The position numbers and the translations under genes were made by a program. The notes beneath the pieces were generated by a model, which was given only the letters and a program-made list of their open reading frames with translations, ran no database searches and was not told where the DNA came from. From NCBI RefSeq assembly GCF_002300165.1, contig NZ_MLCE01000012.1, positions 186,001 through 250,000 of the forward strand: a DNA stretch of 64,000 nucleotides, in the 5' to 3' direction. Positions 25,901-34,476 of this stretch are shown piece by piece; positions within the stretch are counted from its first letter, which is position 1, and each line of letters begins with the position of its first letter. The stretch comes from Streptomyces sp. Tue6028 (GTDB taxonomy: Bacteria; Actinomycetota; Actinomycetes; Streptomycetales; Streptomycetaceae).

Positions 25901-26065
25901 ATGAGCGACACGAGCATCAAGGAACCGCAGGTCACCGCCGACGAGGCCACGGCCCTCGCCGAAGGTCACGGCAGGCACCGCGGTCCGGTCTCCGGCCATG
26001 ACGACGAGGCGACCCCACAGGGACGCCACCGCAAGCCGTCCGAGCAGACGGACCTGTCGATCTGA
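25901..26065 (+). CDS. Small hydrophilic peptide of 54 residues
   Basis: The frame reads MSDTSIKEPQVTADEATALA and continues with a His/Arg/Gly-rich middle to the end PSEQTDLSI. It is strongly hydrophilic, with no membrane helix and no cysteine. GTG 25889 is an in-frame alternative start, with AAGGA 13 bases upstream. TAGAAT at 25852-25857 is a plausible -10 element overlapping the end of the preceding gene, and a perfect hairpin terminator follows 20 bases after the stop, so it looks like a monocistronic unit. I recall similar short peptides at this place in other Streptomyces; their function is not known to me. Confidence 0.6.
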   Translation: MSDTSIKEPQVTADEATALAEGHGRHRGPVSGHDDEATPQGRHRKPSEQTDLSI

Positions 26066-26085
26066 CGGCACGTCGTAACCGGCAC

Positions 26086-26118
26086 ACGGCCCCGCTCGCC
26101 GACGGCGAGCGGGGCCGT
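26086..26118 (+). terminator. Perfect 15-bp hairpin terminator
   Basis: ACGGCCCCGCTCGCC pairs perfectly with GGCGAGCGGGGCCGT around a GAC loop and is followed by TCTGT. It begins 20 bases after the stop of the 54-residue peptide gene. Confidence 0.85.
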
Positions 26119-26248
26119 TCTGTGCGGGGCTCCCCCGGGCCCCACGTGCGGGCGGCGTCCGACTCCCCCGCTGTCGCGGCGGCCTTGTCCGGCTGCGGAC
26201 CGGCCTCCACAATCGAGACCCACGGTACGGAACTGACATCCGCGGGGG

Positions 26249-26268
26249 TATCCCAGATTCCTGGGATA
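26249..26268. promoter_or_regulatory. 20-base palindromic operator at the start of the LuxR-type gene
   Basis: TATCCCAG-ATTC-CTGGGATA is a perfect 8+8 inverted repeat with a 4-base spacer. Its last base is the A of an in-frame ATG (26268). If translation starts at 26298 the palindrome sits 30 bases upstream, over the likely transcript start, and is a good candidate for autoregulation. Confidence 0.6.
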
Positions 26269-26297
26269 TGACGGGCCGATATTCCGGGGACATGCCG

Positions 26298-27413
26298 ATG
26301 ACTCCTGCCGAGACCACCGCCCGCCTCGAACGCGCCCTGCGCGGCGAGCTCAACGCACTCGCCGTCCTCGACCGCACCAGCCGCGTCCTGCTCGATGCCG
26401 TGCCGGCGGACATCTGGTGCGGAGTCGTCCTCGACCCCTCGACGCTGCTGGACACCGGGGGCCAGCACGAGTCCGGCTTCCCCGAGTCGAGCATGCGCCG
26501 CCTCTTCGAGATCGAGCACGTGGAGCAGGACGACGTCGACAACCTGCGGGCGCTGGCCCGGCGCCCGGGCAGGGTGAGCCTGCTGAGCCGCTCCACCCAC
26601 GGCCGGCTCGACGACAGCAAGTACTACCGCGAGATCCTGCACCCCCTGGGGCTCACCGACGAGTTGCGCGTCCTGCTGCGGGACGGCCGGCGCACCTGGG
26701 GTCTGCTCGTGCTCTGCCGGGACGGGCACACCCGCGCCTTCTCCTCGGCCGACCTCGCCGTCGCCGAGGCGGTGAGCGTGCCGGCCTGCGCCGCGCTGCG
26801 CCGTTCGCTGCTGCTGTCCGGCGTGGACTCGGGCCCGCTGCCGGACGCGCCGGGCTGGGTGGTCCTCGACGGCGATCTGGAGGTGCGGTCGATGTCGCCG
26901 ACGGCGCAGCACTGGCTGGACCGGCTCCAGGAGCGGCACGCGCCGGGCCGCGGCAAGGCGGGCCCGTACCTGATGCGGGCGCTGGCCGTGCAGGCGCGGG
27001 GCGAGGTGGCCGGGGCCGGCGCGCATGTGCGGGCGCCGACGAGCGCGGGGCGGTGGATCTCGCTGCGGGCCTGGCCCGTCGACCAGGGCGGCGAACCCAC
27101 CACGGTGGTGTCGGTGGGCCCCACCGATCCCGGCGAGCTGACCGCGCTGGTCCTCGACGTGTACGGGCTGTCGCCGCGTGCGCGGCAGATCGCCCAGCTC
27201 GTGCTGCTGGGCCGCTCGACCAGTGAGATCGCCCGGCAGCTCGGGGTCTCCGCGTACACCGTTCAGGACCATCTCAAGCAGATCTTCGACAAGGTGGGGG
27301 TGCGCAGCCGCCGGGAACTCGTCGCCGAGCTGTTCTTCCGGCACTACTTGCCCCAGCTGGCGCACCCTCCCCTGTCGACCGACGGCCGCCTGCTCGGCGG
27401 CCCGGACGGCTGA
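26298..27413 (+). CDS. LuxR-family regulator with GAF-like sensor domain
   Basis: I chose ATG 26298 because GGGGA lies seven bases upstream; in-frame ATGs at 26268 and 26292 are alternatives. The product has 371 residues. Residues 15-175 resemble a GAF sensor (LERALRGELNALAVLDRTSR, TWGLLVLCRDG). Residues 185-290 may form a second PAS-like domain. The C-terminus (about 295-355) carries the LuxR helix-turn-helix LSPRARQIAQLVLLGRSTSE and IARQLGVSAYTVQDHLKQIF. No receiver domain is present, so signalling is probably by ligand rather than phosphorylation. A perfect palindrome overlaps its promoter region. Confidence 0.85.
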   Translation: MTPAETTARLERALRGELNALAVLDRTSRVLLDAVPADIWCGVVLDPSTLLDTGGQHESGFPESSMRRLFEIEHVEQDDVDNLRALARRPGRVSLLSRSTHGRLDDSKYYREILHPLGLTDELRVLLRDGRRTWGLLVLCRDGHTRAFSSADLAVAEAVSVPACAALRRSLLLSGVDSGPLPDAPGWVVLDGDLEVRSMSPTAQHWLDRLQERHAPGRGKAGPYLMRALAVQARGEVAGAGAHVRAPTSAGRWISLRAWPVDQGGEPTTVVSVGPTDPGELTALVLDVYGLSPRARQIAQLVLLGRSTSEIARQLGVSAYTVQDHLKQIFDKVGVRSRRELVAELFFRHYLPQLAHPPLSTDGRLLGGPDG

Positions 27414-27523
27414 CCTCCCGGATCCGGGGCGGCCGGACAACTGTCCTTCCGGAACCGGGGCGGTCCGGAACCAGGCCGGCCCGGAGCCGGGCGGCCCTGA
27501 AGCGGGGCCGCCCCCTACGGTCG
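27414..27523. repeat. Degenerate CCGGAACCGGGGCGG repeats between convergent genes
   Basis: Between the LuxR and SDR genes lie four imperfect units related to TCCGGAACCGGGGCGG (CCGGATCCGGGGCGG, CCGGAACCGGGGCGG, CCGGAACCAGGCCGG, CCGGAGCCGGGCGG), spaced about 20-35 bases apart. They may form alternative hairpins acting as a two-way terminator. No gene is visible in this stretch. Confidence 0.55.
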
Positions 27524-28462
27524 TCACCCGTGCTTGAGCCCCAGCACCTCCGCGGCCGCGAACGTCTCGCCCTTCGGCCGGTCGGCGTAGTACGGCGTGA
27601 GCAGCGCGTCGAGTTCGTCGTGGCTGAAGGCGTCCTGCTTGGAGTCGAACTTGGCGGCGACACGGGGGCGTTCGACGATCGCGACCATGCCGCCGTGCAC
27701 GACGATGAGCTGCCCGTTGACATGTCCGGCGGCGGGCGCGGCCAGATAGCCGACGAGGGGGGCGACATGCTCGGGGGCGAGCGGGTCGAGGCCCTCGTCG
27801 GGCTCGGCGAACCCCGCGAAGACGTCCTCCGTCATCCGGGTCCGGGCGCGTGGGCAGATGACGTTCGCCGTGACGCCGTACTTGGCCAGCGCCAGGGCGC
27901 TCGACGTGGTCAGGCCGACGATCCCGCCCTTCGCCGCCGCGTAGTTGGGCTGTCCGGCGGAGCCCGCGAGGAAGGCCTCCGAGGAGGTGTTCACGATGCG
28001 CCCGTACACGGGGCCGCCGGCCGCCTTGGACCGCGCCCGCCAGTGCGCGGACGCGAAGCGGGTGGTGTTGAAGTGGCCCTTCAGGTGCACCCGGATCACC
28101 GAGTCCCACTCGTCCTCGGACATCGAGAAGACCATCCGGTCGCGCAGGATGCCCGCGTTGTTGACGAGGACGTCGAGTTTCCCGAACTCGGTGACCGCCA
28201 GTTCCACCAGCAGGCGGGCCTGTTCGTGGTCGGCGACGTCCCCGGTGTGGGCGACGGCCCGGCCACCCGCGGCGCGGATCTCGGCGGCGACCTCCTCGGC
28301 GGGCGTGGCCGAGGACGCGCCCGACCCGTCCCGCCGGGACTGGCCGTAGTCGTTGACGACGACGGCCGCGCCCAGCCGGGCGAGCTCCAGTGCCTCGGCC
28401 CGGCCGAGGCCGCGTCCCGCGCCGGTGACGATCGCGGCGAGACCCTCAAGTGGCAGTGACAT
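27524..28462 (-). CDS. Short-chain dehydrogenase, 3-oxoacyl/3-hydroxyacyl reductase type
   Basis: This 312-residue classical SDR starts at ATG 28462 behind AAGGA. It has the NAD(P)-binding TGAGRGLGRAEALELARLGA, the NNAG motif in VLVNNAGILRD, and the catalytic Ser/Tyr/Lys in IVNTSSEAFLAGSAGQPNYAAAKGG. The extra C-terminal 60 residues place it near the SDR domain of 17-beta-hydroxysteroid dehydrogenase 4-like proteins acting on 3-hydroxyacyl-CoA. It is the last gene of a minus-strand operon with a zinc alcohol dehydrogenase and a MaoC hydratase whose promoter has a KstR-like operator, which suggests a step in acyl-CoA or steroid side-chain oxidation. Confidence 0.88.
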   Translation of the reverse strand: MSLPLEGLAAIVTGAGRGLGRAEALELARLGAAVVVNDYGQSRRDGSGASSATPAEEVAAEIRAAGGRAVAHTGDVADHEQARLLVELAVTEFGKLDVLVNNAGILRDRMVFSMSEDEWDSVIRVHLKGHFNTTRFASAHWRARSKAAGGPVYGRIVNTSSEAFLAGSAGQPNYAAAKGGIVGLTTSSALALAKYGVTANVICPRARTRMTEDVFAGFAEPDEGLDPLAPEHVAPLVGYLAAPAAGHVNGQLIVVHGGMVAIVERPRVAAKFDSKQDAFSHDELDALLTPYYADRPKGETFAAAEVLGLKHG

Positions 28463-28485
28463 CAAAGTCCTTAGCGGTTGTGGGG

Positions 28486-29562
28486 TCAGATCTCGATGCA
28501 GGTGCGCAGCGCGGTGCCCGTGCGCATCTGGTCGAGTGCCTCGTTGATCCCGGCCAGCGGCACCCGGTGGGTGATCAGGCCCTCCAGGTCGATGCGGCCG
28601 GCCCGCCACAGGGCGATGGTGCGCTCGTAGGACCGGAGGACGTCCCCGCCGCCGTACATGGACGGCAGGATGCGCTTCTCGTCGAAGAACAGCTCGAACA
28701 TGTTGAGCTGGAGGAAGTCGTCCATGGCTCCCGCGCCGACGACCACGAGGGTCCCGCCGCGGCGGGTGTTGTCGTACGCCGTGCGTGCCGTGGCCGACTT
28801 GCCGACGACCTCGAAGACGTAGTCGAAGCCCTCGCCGCCCGTCACCGACTGTTTGGCGTCGGCGAGTTCGTCGGGCGAGAGGGCCTTCGTGGCGCCGAAC
28901 CTCAGCGCGGCCTCGCGGCGCGAGGCGACCGGGTCGACGGCGACGATCTCGGCGGCGCCCTTGAGCCGCGCGCCCTGGATCGCGGAGATGCCGACGCCGC
29001 CGCAGCCGATGACGGCGACCGACGAACCGGCCTCCAGGTCGGCGGTGTTGAGGGCGGCACCGAGCCCGGTGGTGACGCCGCAGCCGATGAGGGCCGCGAT
29101 GTCGTAGGGCACGTCGTCGGGGATGGGCACCGCGCAGCCCGCGTCGACGACGACCTCCTCGGTGAAGGTGCCGGTGCCGGCGAAGCCGAAGACGTCGCCG
29201 CCGGGGCGTTTGAAGTTGGGGGTGCCCGCGTTCATGAATCCGGCCAGACACAGTTCGGTCTGCCCACGCTTGCAGGCGGGGCAGACGCCGCAGGCGGGCA
29301 GCCAGCAGACGACGACCCGGTCGCCGGGCTTGAGGTGGCTCACCCCGTCGCCGATCTCGGTGATCTCCCCGGCGCCCTCGTGGCCGGGGACGAACGGCGC
29401 GGGCTGCGGCAGTACGCCGTTCATCGCGGACAGGTCCGAGTGGCACAGCCCGGTGGCGCGCACCCGGATCCTCACCTTGCCGGGCCCGAAGCCCACCGCC
29501 TCGACGTCGTCGAACACTTCGAGCTTGTCCTGGCCTATCTCCTGCTGTACGGCTGCGCGCAT
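28486..29562 (-). CDS. Zinc-dependent alcohol dehydrogenase, MDR family
   Basis: The 358-residue protein begins at ATG 29562 behind GGGGAG. The catalytic zinc ligands lie in GLCHSDLSAMNG and PGHEGAGEI. The structural zinc cysteines are in PACGVCPACKRGQTELC. The Rossmann signature is AVIGCGGVGISAIQGARLKG. This matches the class III-like alcohol dehydrogenase subgroup found in actinobacterial lipid catabolism. It lies 23 bases upstream of the SDR gene and 94 bases after the MaoC-like gene, all on the minus strand. The alcohol substrate is not evident; a CoA-linked or steroid alcohol is an inference from the operon. Confidence 0.9.
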   Translation of the reverse strand: MRAAVQQEIGQDKLEVFDDVEAVGFGPGKVRIRVRATGLCHSDLSAMNGVLPQPAPFVPGHEGAGEITEIGDGVSHLKPGDRVVVCWLPACGVCPACKRGQTELCLAGFMNAGTPNFKRPGGDVFGFAGTGTFTEEVVVDAGCAVPIPDDVPYDIAALIGCGVTTGLGAALNTADLEAGSSVAVIGCGGVGISAIQGARLKGAAEIVAVDPVASRREAALRFGATKALSPDELADAKQSVTGGEGFDYVFEVVGKSATARTAYDNTRRGGTLVVVGAGAMDDFLQLNMFELFFDEKRILPSMYGGGDVLRSYERTIALWRAGRIDLEGLITHRVPLAGINEALDQMRTGTALRTCIEI

Positions 29563-29656
29563 GGTGCGGCTCCCCTCGGAAGGTCCCCTCGGACGTGCGG
29601 GCGTACTGAAGTGCTGGAGTCCTGGGTGCCGGCGGCCCTGGGGTGTCCGGCGGCGC

Positions 29657-30514
29657 TCAGGAGTGTTCGACGACCGTGTCGGCCAGTACCGGGGCGTCGT
29701 CCCGTTCGACCGCGGCGACCGCCACCTGGACCGAGCCGTCCCGCCGCCACATCCGGATGCGCAGGGTCTCGCCGGGGAAGACGACGCCGGCGAAGCGTGT
29801 GGTGTACGAACGGACGCGGGTGACGTCGCCGCCCAGGAGGGTGTCGACGACCGCCTTGAGCGTCATTCCGTAGGTGCACAGTCCGTGCAGGATGGGCCGG
29901 TCGAATCCGGCGAGTTTGGCGAACTCGGGGTCGGCGTGCAGCGGGTTCCAGTCCCCGGAGAGCCGGTAGAGCAGCGCCTGGTCCTCGCGGACGGGCCGTT
30001 CGACGGTCCGGTCCGGTGGGCCCGTCGGCGCTTCGAGGCGGGTGGAGGGGCCGCGGTCGCCGCCCCAGCCGCCTTCCCCCCGGACGAAGATCTGGGCGTC
30101 GTTGGTCCACAGCGGGCCGTCGGCGTCGGCGACCTCGGTGCGCATGACGAGGATCGCCGCCTTGCCCTTGTCGTAGACGGCGGCGATGCGTCCGGTGGCG
30201 GTGGCGGTGCCCTCGACGGGGATCGGGCGGTGCAGTCGCACGGTCTGGCCGCCGTGCAGGACGCGGGCGAGGTCGACGTCGACACCGGGCATGGACAGTC
30301 CGCTGATCACACCGGGAGAGCCGGCGCCCGCGACGGTCGCGAAGCTGGGCAGGACGTGCAGCCTGGATTCGAGGGTGTAGCGCAGCTCGTCGGGGTCGGT
30401 CGCGGGGACGCCCGCGCCGACGCCCAGGTGGTAGAGCTGGACGTCCCGGTGGTTCCAGGTGATCTCTCCGGTCCGGGGTTCCGCGGCGACGGCCTTGGCG
30501 GCGTCAATGGGCAT
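29657..30514 (-). CDS. MaoC-type enoyl-CoA hydratase (17-beta-HSD4 hydratase-2 like)
   Basis: ATG 30514 follows AGGAG and gives 285 residues with two hot-dog halves. The N-half (about 10-130) contains PRTGEITWNHRDVQLYHLGV. The C-half has the hydratase-2 motif RLSGDWNPLHADPEFAKLAG with catalytic Asp/His, and then RPILHGLCTYGM. Such enzymes hydrate trans-2-enoyl-CoA to (R)-3-hydroxyacyl-CoA. It is the first gene of the MaoC - alcohol dehydrogenase - SDR operon. The upstream region holds a KstR-like operator and a CTGAC palindrome. Confidence 0.9.
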   Translation of the reverse strand: MPIDAAKAVAAEPRTGEITWNHRDVQLYHLGVGAGVPATDPDELRYTLESRLHVLPSFATVAGAGSPGVISGLSMPGVDVDLARVLHGGQTVRLHRPIPVEGTATATGRIAAVYDKGKAAILVMRTEVADADGPLWTNDAQIFVRGEGGWGGDRGPSTRLEAPTGPPDRTVERPVREDQALLYRLSGDWNPLHADPEFAKLAGFDRPILHGLCTYGMTLKAVVDTLLGGDVTRVRSYTTRFAGVVFPGETLRIRMWRRDGSVQVAVAAVERDDAPVLADTVVEHS

Positions 30515-30609
30515 GGGGCTCCTGATGACTAGCGCGAGAGACCTCGGTGCGGCCGTCCGCACCGTCGGCCGCACCGAGGTCGACACTGGGCCGCGGAACC
30601 CGCCCGTGC

Positions 30610-30623
30610 TAGAACGCGTTCCA
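30610..30623. promoter_or_regulatory. KstR-like operator upstream of the MaoC operon
   Basis: TAGAACGCGTTCCA fits the KstR consensus TnnAACnnGTTnnA, and with one flanking base on each side forms the near-palindrome CTAGAACGCGTTCCAG. It lies 96 bases upstream of the MaoC start. It is one of four such sites in this window, together with a KstR-type repressor gene. Confidence 0.75.
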
Positions 30624-30671
30624 GTCCGGCGCCCCCTTGTATAGCCCAGCGCCCAGCACTTGTGAAGACTA

Positions 30672-30686
30672 CTGACGCCATGTCAG
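30672..30686. promoter_or_regulatory. CTGAC-n5-GTCAG palindrome upstream of the MaoC operon
   Basis: CTGACGCCATGTCAG, followed by AT, is one of four copies of a second palindromic motif in this window. It is 48 bases upstream (with respect to the minus-strand operon) of the KstR-like site. The cognate regulator is unknown. Confidence 0.6.
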
Positions 30687-30770
30687 ATCCGCGGGTCGCC
30701 ACGGTCACCCGTGACATTTGTCCCGGCCGATCGCCCACAAGTGCATCTGCCGGGCGCGCCCGCCCGCCCC

Positions 30771-30776
30771 TAGCGT
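30771..30776 (+). promoter_or_regulatory. -10 element of a probable leaderless promoter
   Basis: TAGCGT ends seven bases before ATG 30784, and no ribosome site is present. This is the spacing of Streptomyces leaderless transcripts whose first base is the start codon. Confidence 0.55.
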
Positions 30777-30783
30777 CGTAGCC

Positions 30784-31713
30784 ATGACAAAGACGACGGG
30801 GACAGAGCCGATGGCGGGGGCACGGTCGGCCGTGTCCTTCGAGGGGGCGGCCAAGACCTTCGGCGACATACGCGCCGTGGACGGGGTGAACCTCACGATC
30901 GCGCGGGGCGAGACGGTGGCGCTGCTGGGCCGCAACGGCGCCGGCAAGTCGACGACGATCTCCCTGCTGCTCGGGCTGAACGAGCCCGACGAGGGCACGG
31001 TGACGCTCTTCGGCAGCCGCCCGGAGGAGTCCGTGCGGGCCGGGCGGGTCGGCGCGATGCTCCAGGACACACGGCCGGTGCCCCGCGTCACCGTGCGGGA
31101 ACTGGTGGCCTTCGTGGCCGGACGCTACCCGGCGCCGCTGTCGGTGGACGAGGCGCTGGAACTCGCGGGCATCGCGGACCTGGCGGCCCGGCGCGTCGAC
31201 CGGCTCTCCGGAGGACAGACGCAGCGGGTGCGGTTCGCGGTGGCGCTCGCCGGGAATCCCGCGCTGATCGTGCTCGACGAGCCGACCGCCGCCCTGGACG
31301 TGGAGGCGCGGCACGCCTTCTGGGGCTCGATGCGGGGGTACGCGCGACGCGGCCACACGGTGGTCTTCTCCACCCACTACCTGGAGGAGGCCGACGCGCA
31401 CGCGGACCGGATCGTCGTCATCGACCACGGCCGGATCGTCGCGGACGGCACCGGGGAGCAGCTCAAGCGGTCGGTGGGCGGCAATCTGGTCTCCTTCGAC
31501 CTCGCGGGGCAGGGCACGGAGGGTCTGGCGCTGCTGCCCGGCGTCGTCTCGGTGGAGATACGCGGGGACCGGGCCCGGCTGCGCACGGACGACTCGGACG
31601 CGACGGTGATCGCGCTGGCCGAGCTCGGGGCGATACGCGGCCTGGAGGTCGTGCCCGCCTCCCTCGACGACGCGTTCATGGCGCTGACCTCACAGGTTCT
31701 GGAGACGGTGTGA
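30784..31713 (+). CDS. ABC transporter ATP-binding protein (drug/antibiotic exporter type)
   Basis: The 309-residue protein starts at ATG 30784, probably leaderless. It has Walker A LLGRNGAGKSTT, the Q-loop LQDTRP, the signature RLSGGQTQRVRFA, Walker B LIVLDEPTAALD and the H-loop VVFSTHYLEEAD. A C-terminal 80-residue extension resembles the DrrA-type regulatory end. It pairs with the single permease gene that overlaps its stop codon, giving an ABC-2 exporter. A histidine kinase and a response regulator follow in the same direction and probably regulate it in response to membrane stress or a drug. Confidence 0.92.
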   Translation: MTKTTGTEPMAGARSAVSFEGAAKTFGDIRAVDGVNLTIARGETVALLGRNGAGKSTTISLLLGLNEPDEGTVTLFGSRPEESVRAGRVGAMLQDTRPVPRVTVRELVAFVAGRYPAPLSVDEALELAGIADLAARRVDRLSGGQTQRVRFAVALAGNPALIVLDEPTAALDVEARHAFWGSMRGYARRGHTVVFSTHYLEEADAHADRIVVIDHGRIVADGTGEQLKRSVGGNLVSFDLAGQGTEGLALLPGVVSVEIRGDRARLRTDDSDATVIALAELGAIRGLEVVPASLDDAFMALTSQVLETV

Positions 31714-32432
31714 TGCTGGACTATCTGCGACTCGAAGTGCGCCGGACGCTGCGCGACACCGGCTTCGTGATCGGCGGCATCGCGATGCCGGTCATGATGT
31801 ACCTGCTCTTCACCAATCTCGGCGGCGGTGACGACGGCGAGTGGAAGACGGCGTCCATGGTCGGCATGGCCGCGTACGGCGCGGTCGGCTCGGCCCTGAA
31901 CACCGGCGGCGGGGTCGCCGAGGACAAGGTGATCGGCTGGCTGCGGCAGCTGCGGGTGACGCCGATGACGCCGCGCGAGGTGGTGGTCGGGCGGACGCTG
32001 ACCGGATCGGTCACCGTGCTGCCCGCGATCACCGCGGTGCTGGCGGCGGGCGGCCTGGTCAACGGCGTACGGCTGCACCTGTGGCAGTGGGCGGCGATCG
32101 CCGTGCTGCTGTGGCTGGGCTCGGTGCCCTTCACCCTGCTGGGCCTCGGCAACGGCTACCGGCTGACCGCGCAGACGACGGGCGTCGCCAACATGGTGTG
32201 CAACCTGGGACTTTCGGTGGTCGGCGGGCTGTGGTTCCCGCTCGAGCTGTTCCCCGGCTGGCTGCGGTCCCTGGCGGTCTACACCCCCACGAACCGCTTC
32301 GCGCAGCTGGGCGTCTCGGTCGCGGACGGCCACGCCCCCGCCGCGGGTGGGGTGGCGGTGCTCACGGCGTGGCTGCTGGCCTTCGGTTCGTACGCGGTGT
32401 TCGCGTACCGTCGGTCCGCACGGACCGTCTGA
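31713..32432 (+). CDS. ABC-2 type transporter permease
   Basis: ATG 31713 overlaps the ATPase stop as TGATG, behind GGAGACGG. The 239-residue protein has six membrane helices, with the ABC-2 block GLWFPLELFPGWLRSLAVYTP near the fifth helix split by a short re-entrant region. It probably forms a dimer with two copies of the upstream ATPase and exports a lipophilic compound. The coupled kinase and regulator genes suggest DesKR/LiaRS-like control. Confidence 0.88.
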   Translation: MLDYLRLEVRRTLRDTGFVIGGIAMPVMMYLLFTNLGGGDDGEWKTASMVGMAAYGAVGSALNTGGGVAEDKVIGWLRQLRVTPMTPREVVVGRTLTGSVTVLPAITAVLAAGGLVNGVRLHLWQWAAIAVLLWLGSVPFTLLGLGNGYRLTAQTTGVANMVCNLGLSVVGGLWFPLELFPGWLRSLAVYTPTNRFAQLGVSVADGHAPAAGGVAVLTAWLLAFGSYAVFAYRRSARTV

Positions 32433-32447
32433 GCGGGGAGCGGCGAG

Positions 32448-33698
32448 ATGCCCTGGATGCGAGAGGTCACCTGCCAGTTGCACGAGTGGCGGGCGGCGCG
32501 GGCGCGCTGGAAGGCGGACATGGAGCGGTACAAGACCGAGCAGCGGGCCGCCCGCGCTTCGGGGAAGGAGGTCCGTGACCCCGGCCCGCCGCCCACCGGC
32601 TTCGCGCTGCTGCCGTGGCTGCTGATGGGCATGGGCGCCTTCTCCAACATCCTCCAGGGCCGGACGCAGCAGCCCTGGATCGGCGCCATCGGCCTGTTCG
32701 CCTTCAACTCGCTCTACATCTACGTGACCTTCCGCGCCTTCGTGAAGGAGACGCGCGAGGCCCGCTCCACCCGGGTGGCCCTGGTCCTGATGGGCCTGAT
32801 CACCTGCACGCTGGCGATCGTGTACGGCGGCACCTGGCTGTACTTCTTCCCGCTGCTCGGACTGGCCACGGGCGCGATCATGCGAGGGGCCTGGCTCGGC
32901 CGGATCGGGTTCGCGCTGACGGCGCTCGCCGCCGTGGTCTCCGCGTACCGGGCCGGCTGGGACGCGGTGAACGTCGCCTACGGCACGTTCCTGTCCACGA
33001 TGGTGACGGCCGCGATCCTCTCCCTGTCGGAGGCCGTGCGCGAACTGCGCGCGGCACGCGAGGAACTGGCGCGGCGCGCCGTCGAGAAGGAGCGGCTGCG
33101 TTTCTCCCGCGACCTGCACGACCTGCTCGGTCACACGCTGTCGGTGATCGTGGTGAAGTCGGAGGCGGCCCGCAGGCTGGCCCCGCGTGACCTGGACGCG
33201 GCACTCGTCCAGGTCACGGACATCGAGTCGGTGGGCCGCCAGGCCCTGACCGAGATCCGTGAGGCGGTCACCGGCTACCGCGAGGGCAGCCTGGCCACGG
33301 AACTGGACCGCGCCCGTTCCGCACTGTCCGCGGCCGGCGTCGAACCCGTCGTACGGCAGTCGGGCCCGCCGCTCGTCCCGCAGACCGAGGCGCTCCTGGG
33401 CTGGGTGGTCCGCGAGGCGGTCACCAATGTCGTGCGGCACAGCGGCGCGGCCCACTGCGAGATCACCGTCGACGGCACGCCCGACCGCGTCCGGCTGACC
33501 GTCACCGACGACGGCACGGGCTCGTCCGCGGGCTCGTCCGCCGCCGCAGGCATCGGCGGCACCGGCCTGAAGGGCCTCACCGAGCGCCTCGCGACGGCCG
33601 GCGGATCACTGGAGGCGGGACCGGGCGCCCGCACCGGTTTCCAGGTGCGGGCCGAACTCCCCGTGGAGGCGACCGACTTGACGGAGGTACCGGCGTGA
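32448..33698 (+). CDS. Sensor histidine kinase, HisKA_3 (DesK/NarL-partner) family
   Basis: This 416-residue kinase starts behind GGGGAGCGG. Residues 1-45 are a charged cytosolic segment. Five or six membrane helices follow (about 50-205) without an obvious extracellular sensor domain. The HisKA_3 dimerisation box FSRDLHDLLGHTLSVIVVKS carries the phospho-accepting histidine, and the ATPase domain has the N-box REAVTNVVRHSGA and G-rich GIGGTGLKGLTERLA. An intramembrane sensor of this kind usually detects lipid state or membrane-active drugs. The cognate regulator follows 97 bases downstream. Confidence 0.9.
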   Translation: MPWMREVTCQLHEWRAARARWKADMERYKTEQRAARASGKEVRDPGPPPTGFALLPWLLMGMGAFSNILQGRTQQPWIGAIGLFAFNSLYIYVTFRAFVKETREARSTRVALVLMGLITCTLAIVYGGTWLYFFPLLGLATGAIMRGAWLGRIGFALTALAAVVSAYRAGWDAVNVAYGTFLSTMVTAAILSLSEAVRELRAAREELARRAVEKERLRFSRDLHDLLGHTLSVIVVKSEAARRLAPRDLDAALVQVTDIESVGRQALTEIREAVTGYREGSLATELDRARSALSAAGVEPVVRQSGPPLVPQTEALLGWVVREAVTNVVRHSGAAHCEITVDGTPDRVRLTVTDDGTGSSAGSSAAAGIGGTGLKGLTERLATAGGSLEAGPGARTGFQVRAELPVEATDLTEVPA

Positions 33699-33782
33699 GG
33701 ACGGTGTCGGCGTGAGGAAGACCCCCGCGCCGATGCCTTGCGCACAAGCGCAGTTCAGGGCACCTCATCGGGGTGCGCCGCC

Positions 33783-33788
33783 TACCCT
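33783..33788 (+). promoter_or_regulatory. -10 element of a probable leaderless promoter for the response regulator
   Basis: TACCCT ends six bases before GTG 33795, and no ribosome site is visible there. Further upstream, TGCGC-ACAA-GCGCA at 33738-33751 forms an inverted repeat that could be an operator. Confidence 0.45.
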
Positions 33789-33794
33789 TGCCCT

Positions 33795-34436
33795 GTGAAC
33801 GAGATGCCCCGGGATCACCGGCCAGCCAAGTCCATTCGCGTCCTGCTCGCCGAGGACCAGGGCATGATGCGGGGAGCGCTCGCGCTGCTGCTGGGGATGG
33901 AGGCGGACATCGAGGTGGTCGCCCAGGTGTCCGCCGGGGACGCGATCGTGGACGCGGTGCTGACGCACCGCCCCGATGTGGCGCTGCTGGACATCGAGTT
34001 GCCCGGGATGAGCGGGCTGGACGCCGCCGCCGAACTGCGCGGGCAGGCCCCCGACTGCCGGGTGCTGATCCTCACCACCTTCGGCCGGCCCGGCTATCTG
34101 CGGCGGGCCATGGAGGCGGGGGCGGCCGGCTTCCTGGTCAAGGACGGCCCCGTGGAGGAGTTGGCGGAGGCCGTCCGGCGGGTGCTGACCGGCGAGACCG
34201 TCATCGATCCGGCGCTCGCCGCGGCGGCACTGAGCGCGGGCCCCAATCCGCTCACCGCCCGCGAGTGCGACGTGCTGAAGGCGTCGGTGGACGGCGCCAC
34301 CGTCGCCGACATCGCCGACAGGCTCCACCTGTCCGAGTCGACCGTCCGCAACTATCTCTCCTCCGCCATCGGCAAGACGGGCACCCGCAACCGCATGGAG
34401 GCGATGCGGGAGGCCCGTCAGCAGGGATGGCTGTGA
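33795..34436 (+). CDS. NarL/LuxR-type response regulator
   Basis: Taking the GTG at 33795 gives 213 residues. The receiver domain has the acidic pair in LLAEDQGMMRGAL, the phosphorylated aspartate in VALLDIELPGMSGLD and the conserved lysine of AAGFLVKDG. The LuxR helix-turn-helix follows from about residue 148: LTARECDVLKASVDGATVAD and HLSESTVRNYLSSAIGKTG. It partners the preceding kinase and probably activates the ABC exporter genes 3 kb upstream. ATG 33804 is an alternative start. Confidence 0.92.
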   Translation: MNEMPRDHRPAKSIRVLLAEDQGMMRGALALLLGMEADIEVVAQVSAGDAIVDAVLTHRPDVALLDIELPGMSGLDAAAELRGQAPDCRVLILTTFGRPGYLRRAMEAGAAGFLVKDGPVEELAEAVRRVLTGETVIDPALAAAALSAGPNPLTARECDVLKASVDGATVADIADRLHLSESTVRNYLSSAIGKTGTRNRMEAMREARQQGWL

Positions 34437-34476
34437 TCCCGGCAAAGGAGGCCGCGGTCTTCCGGCGAGGGGCGGG

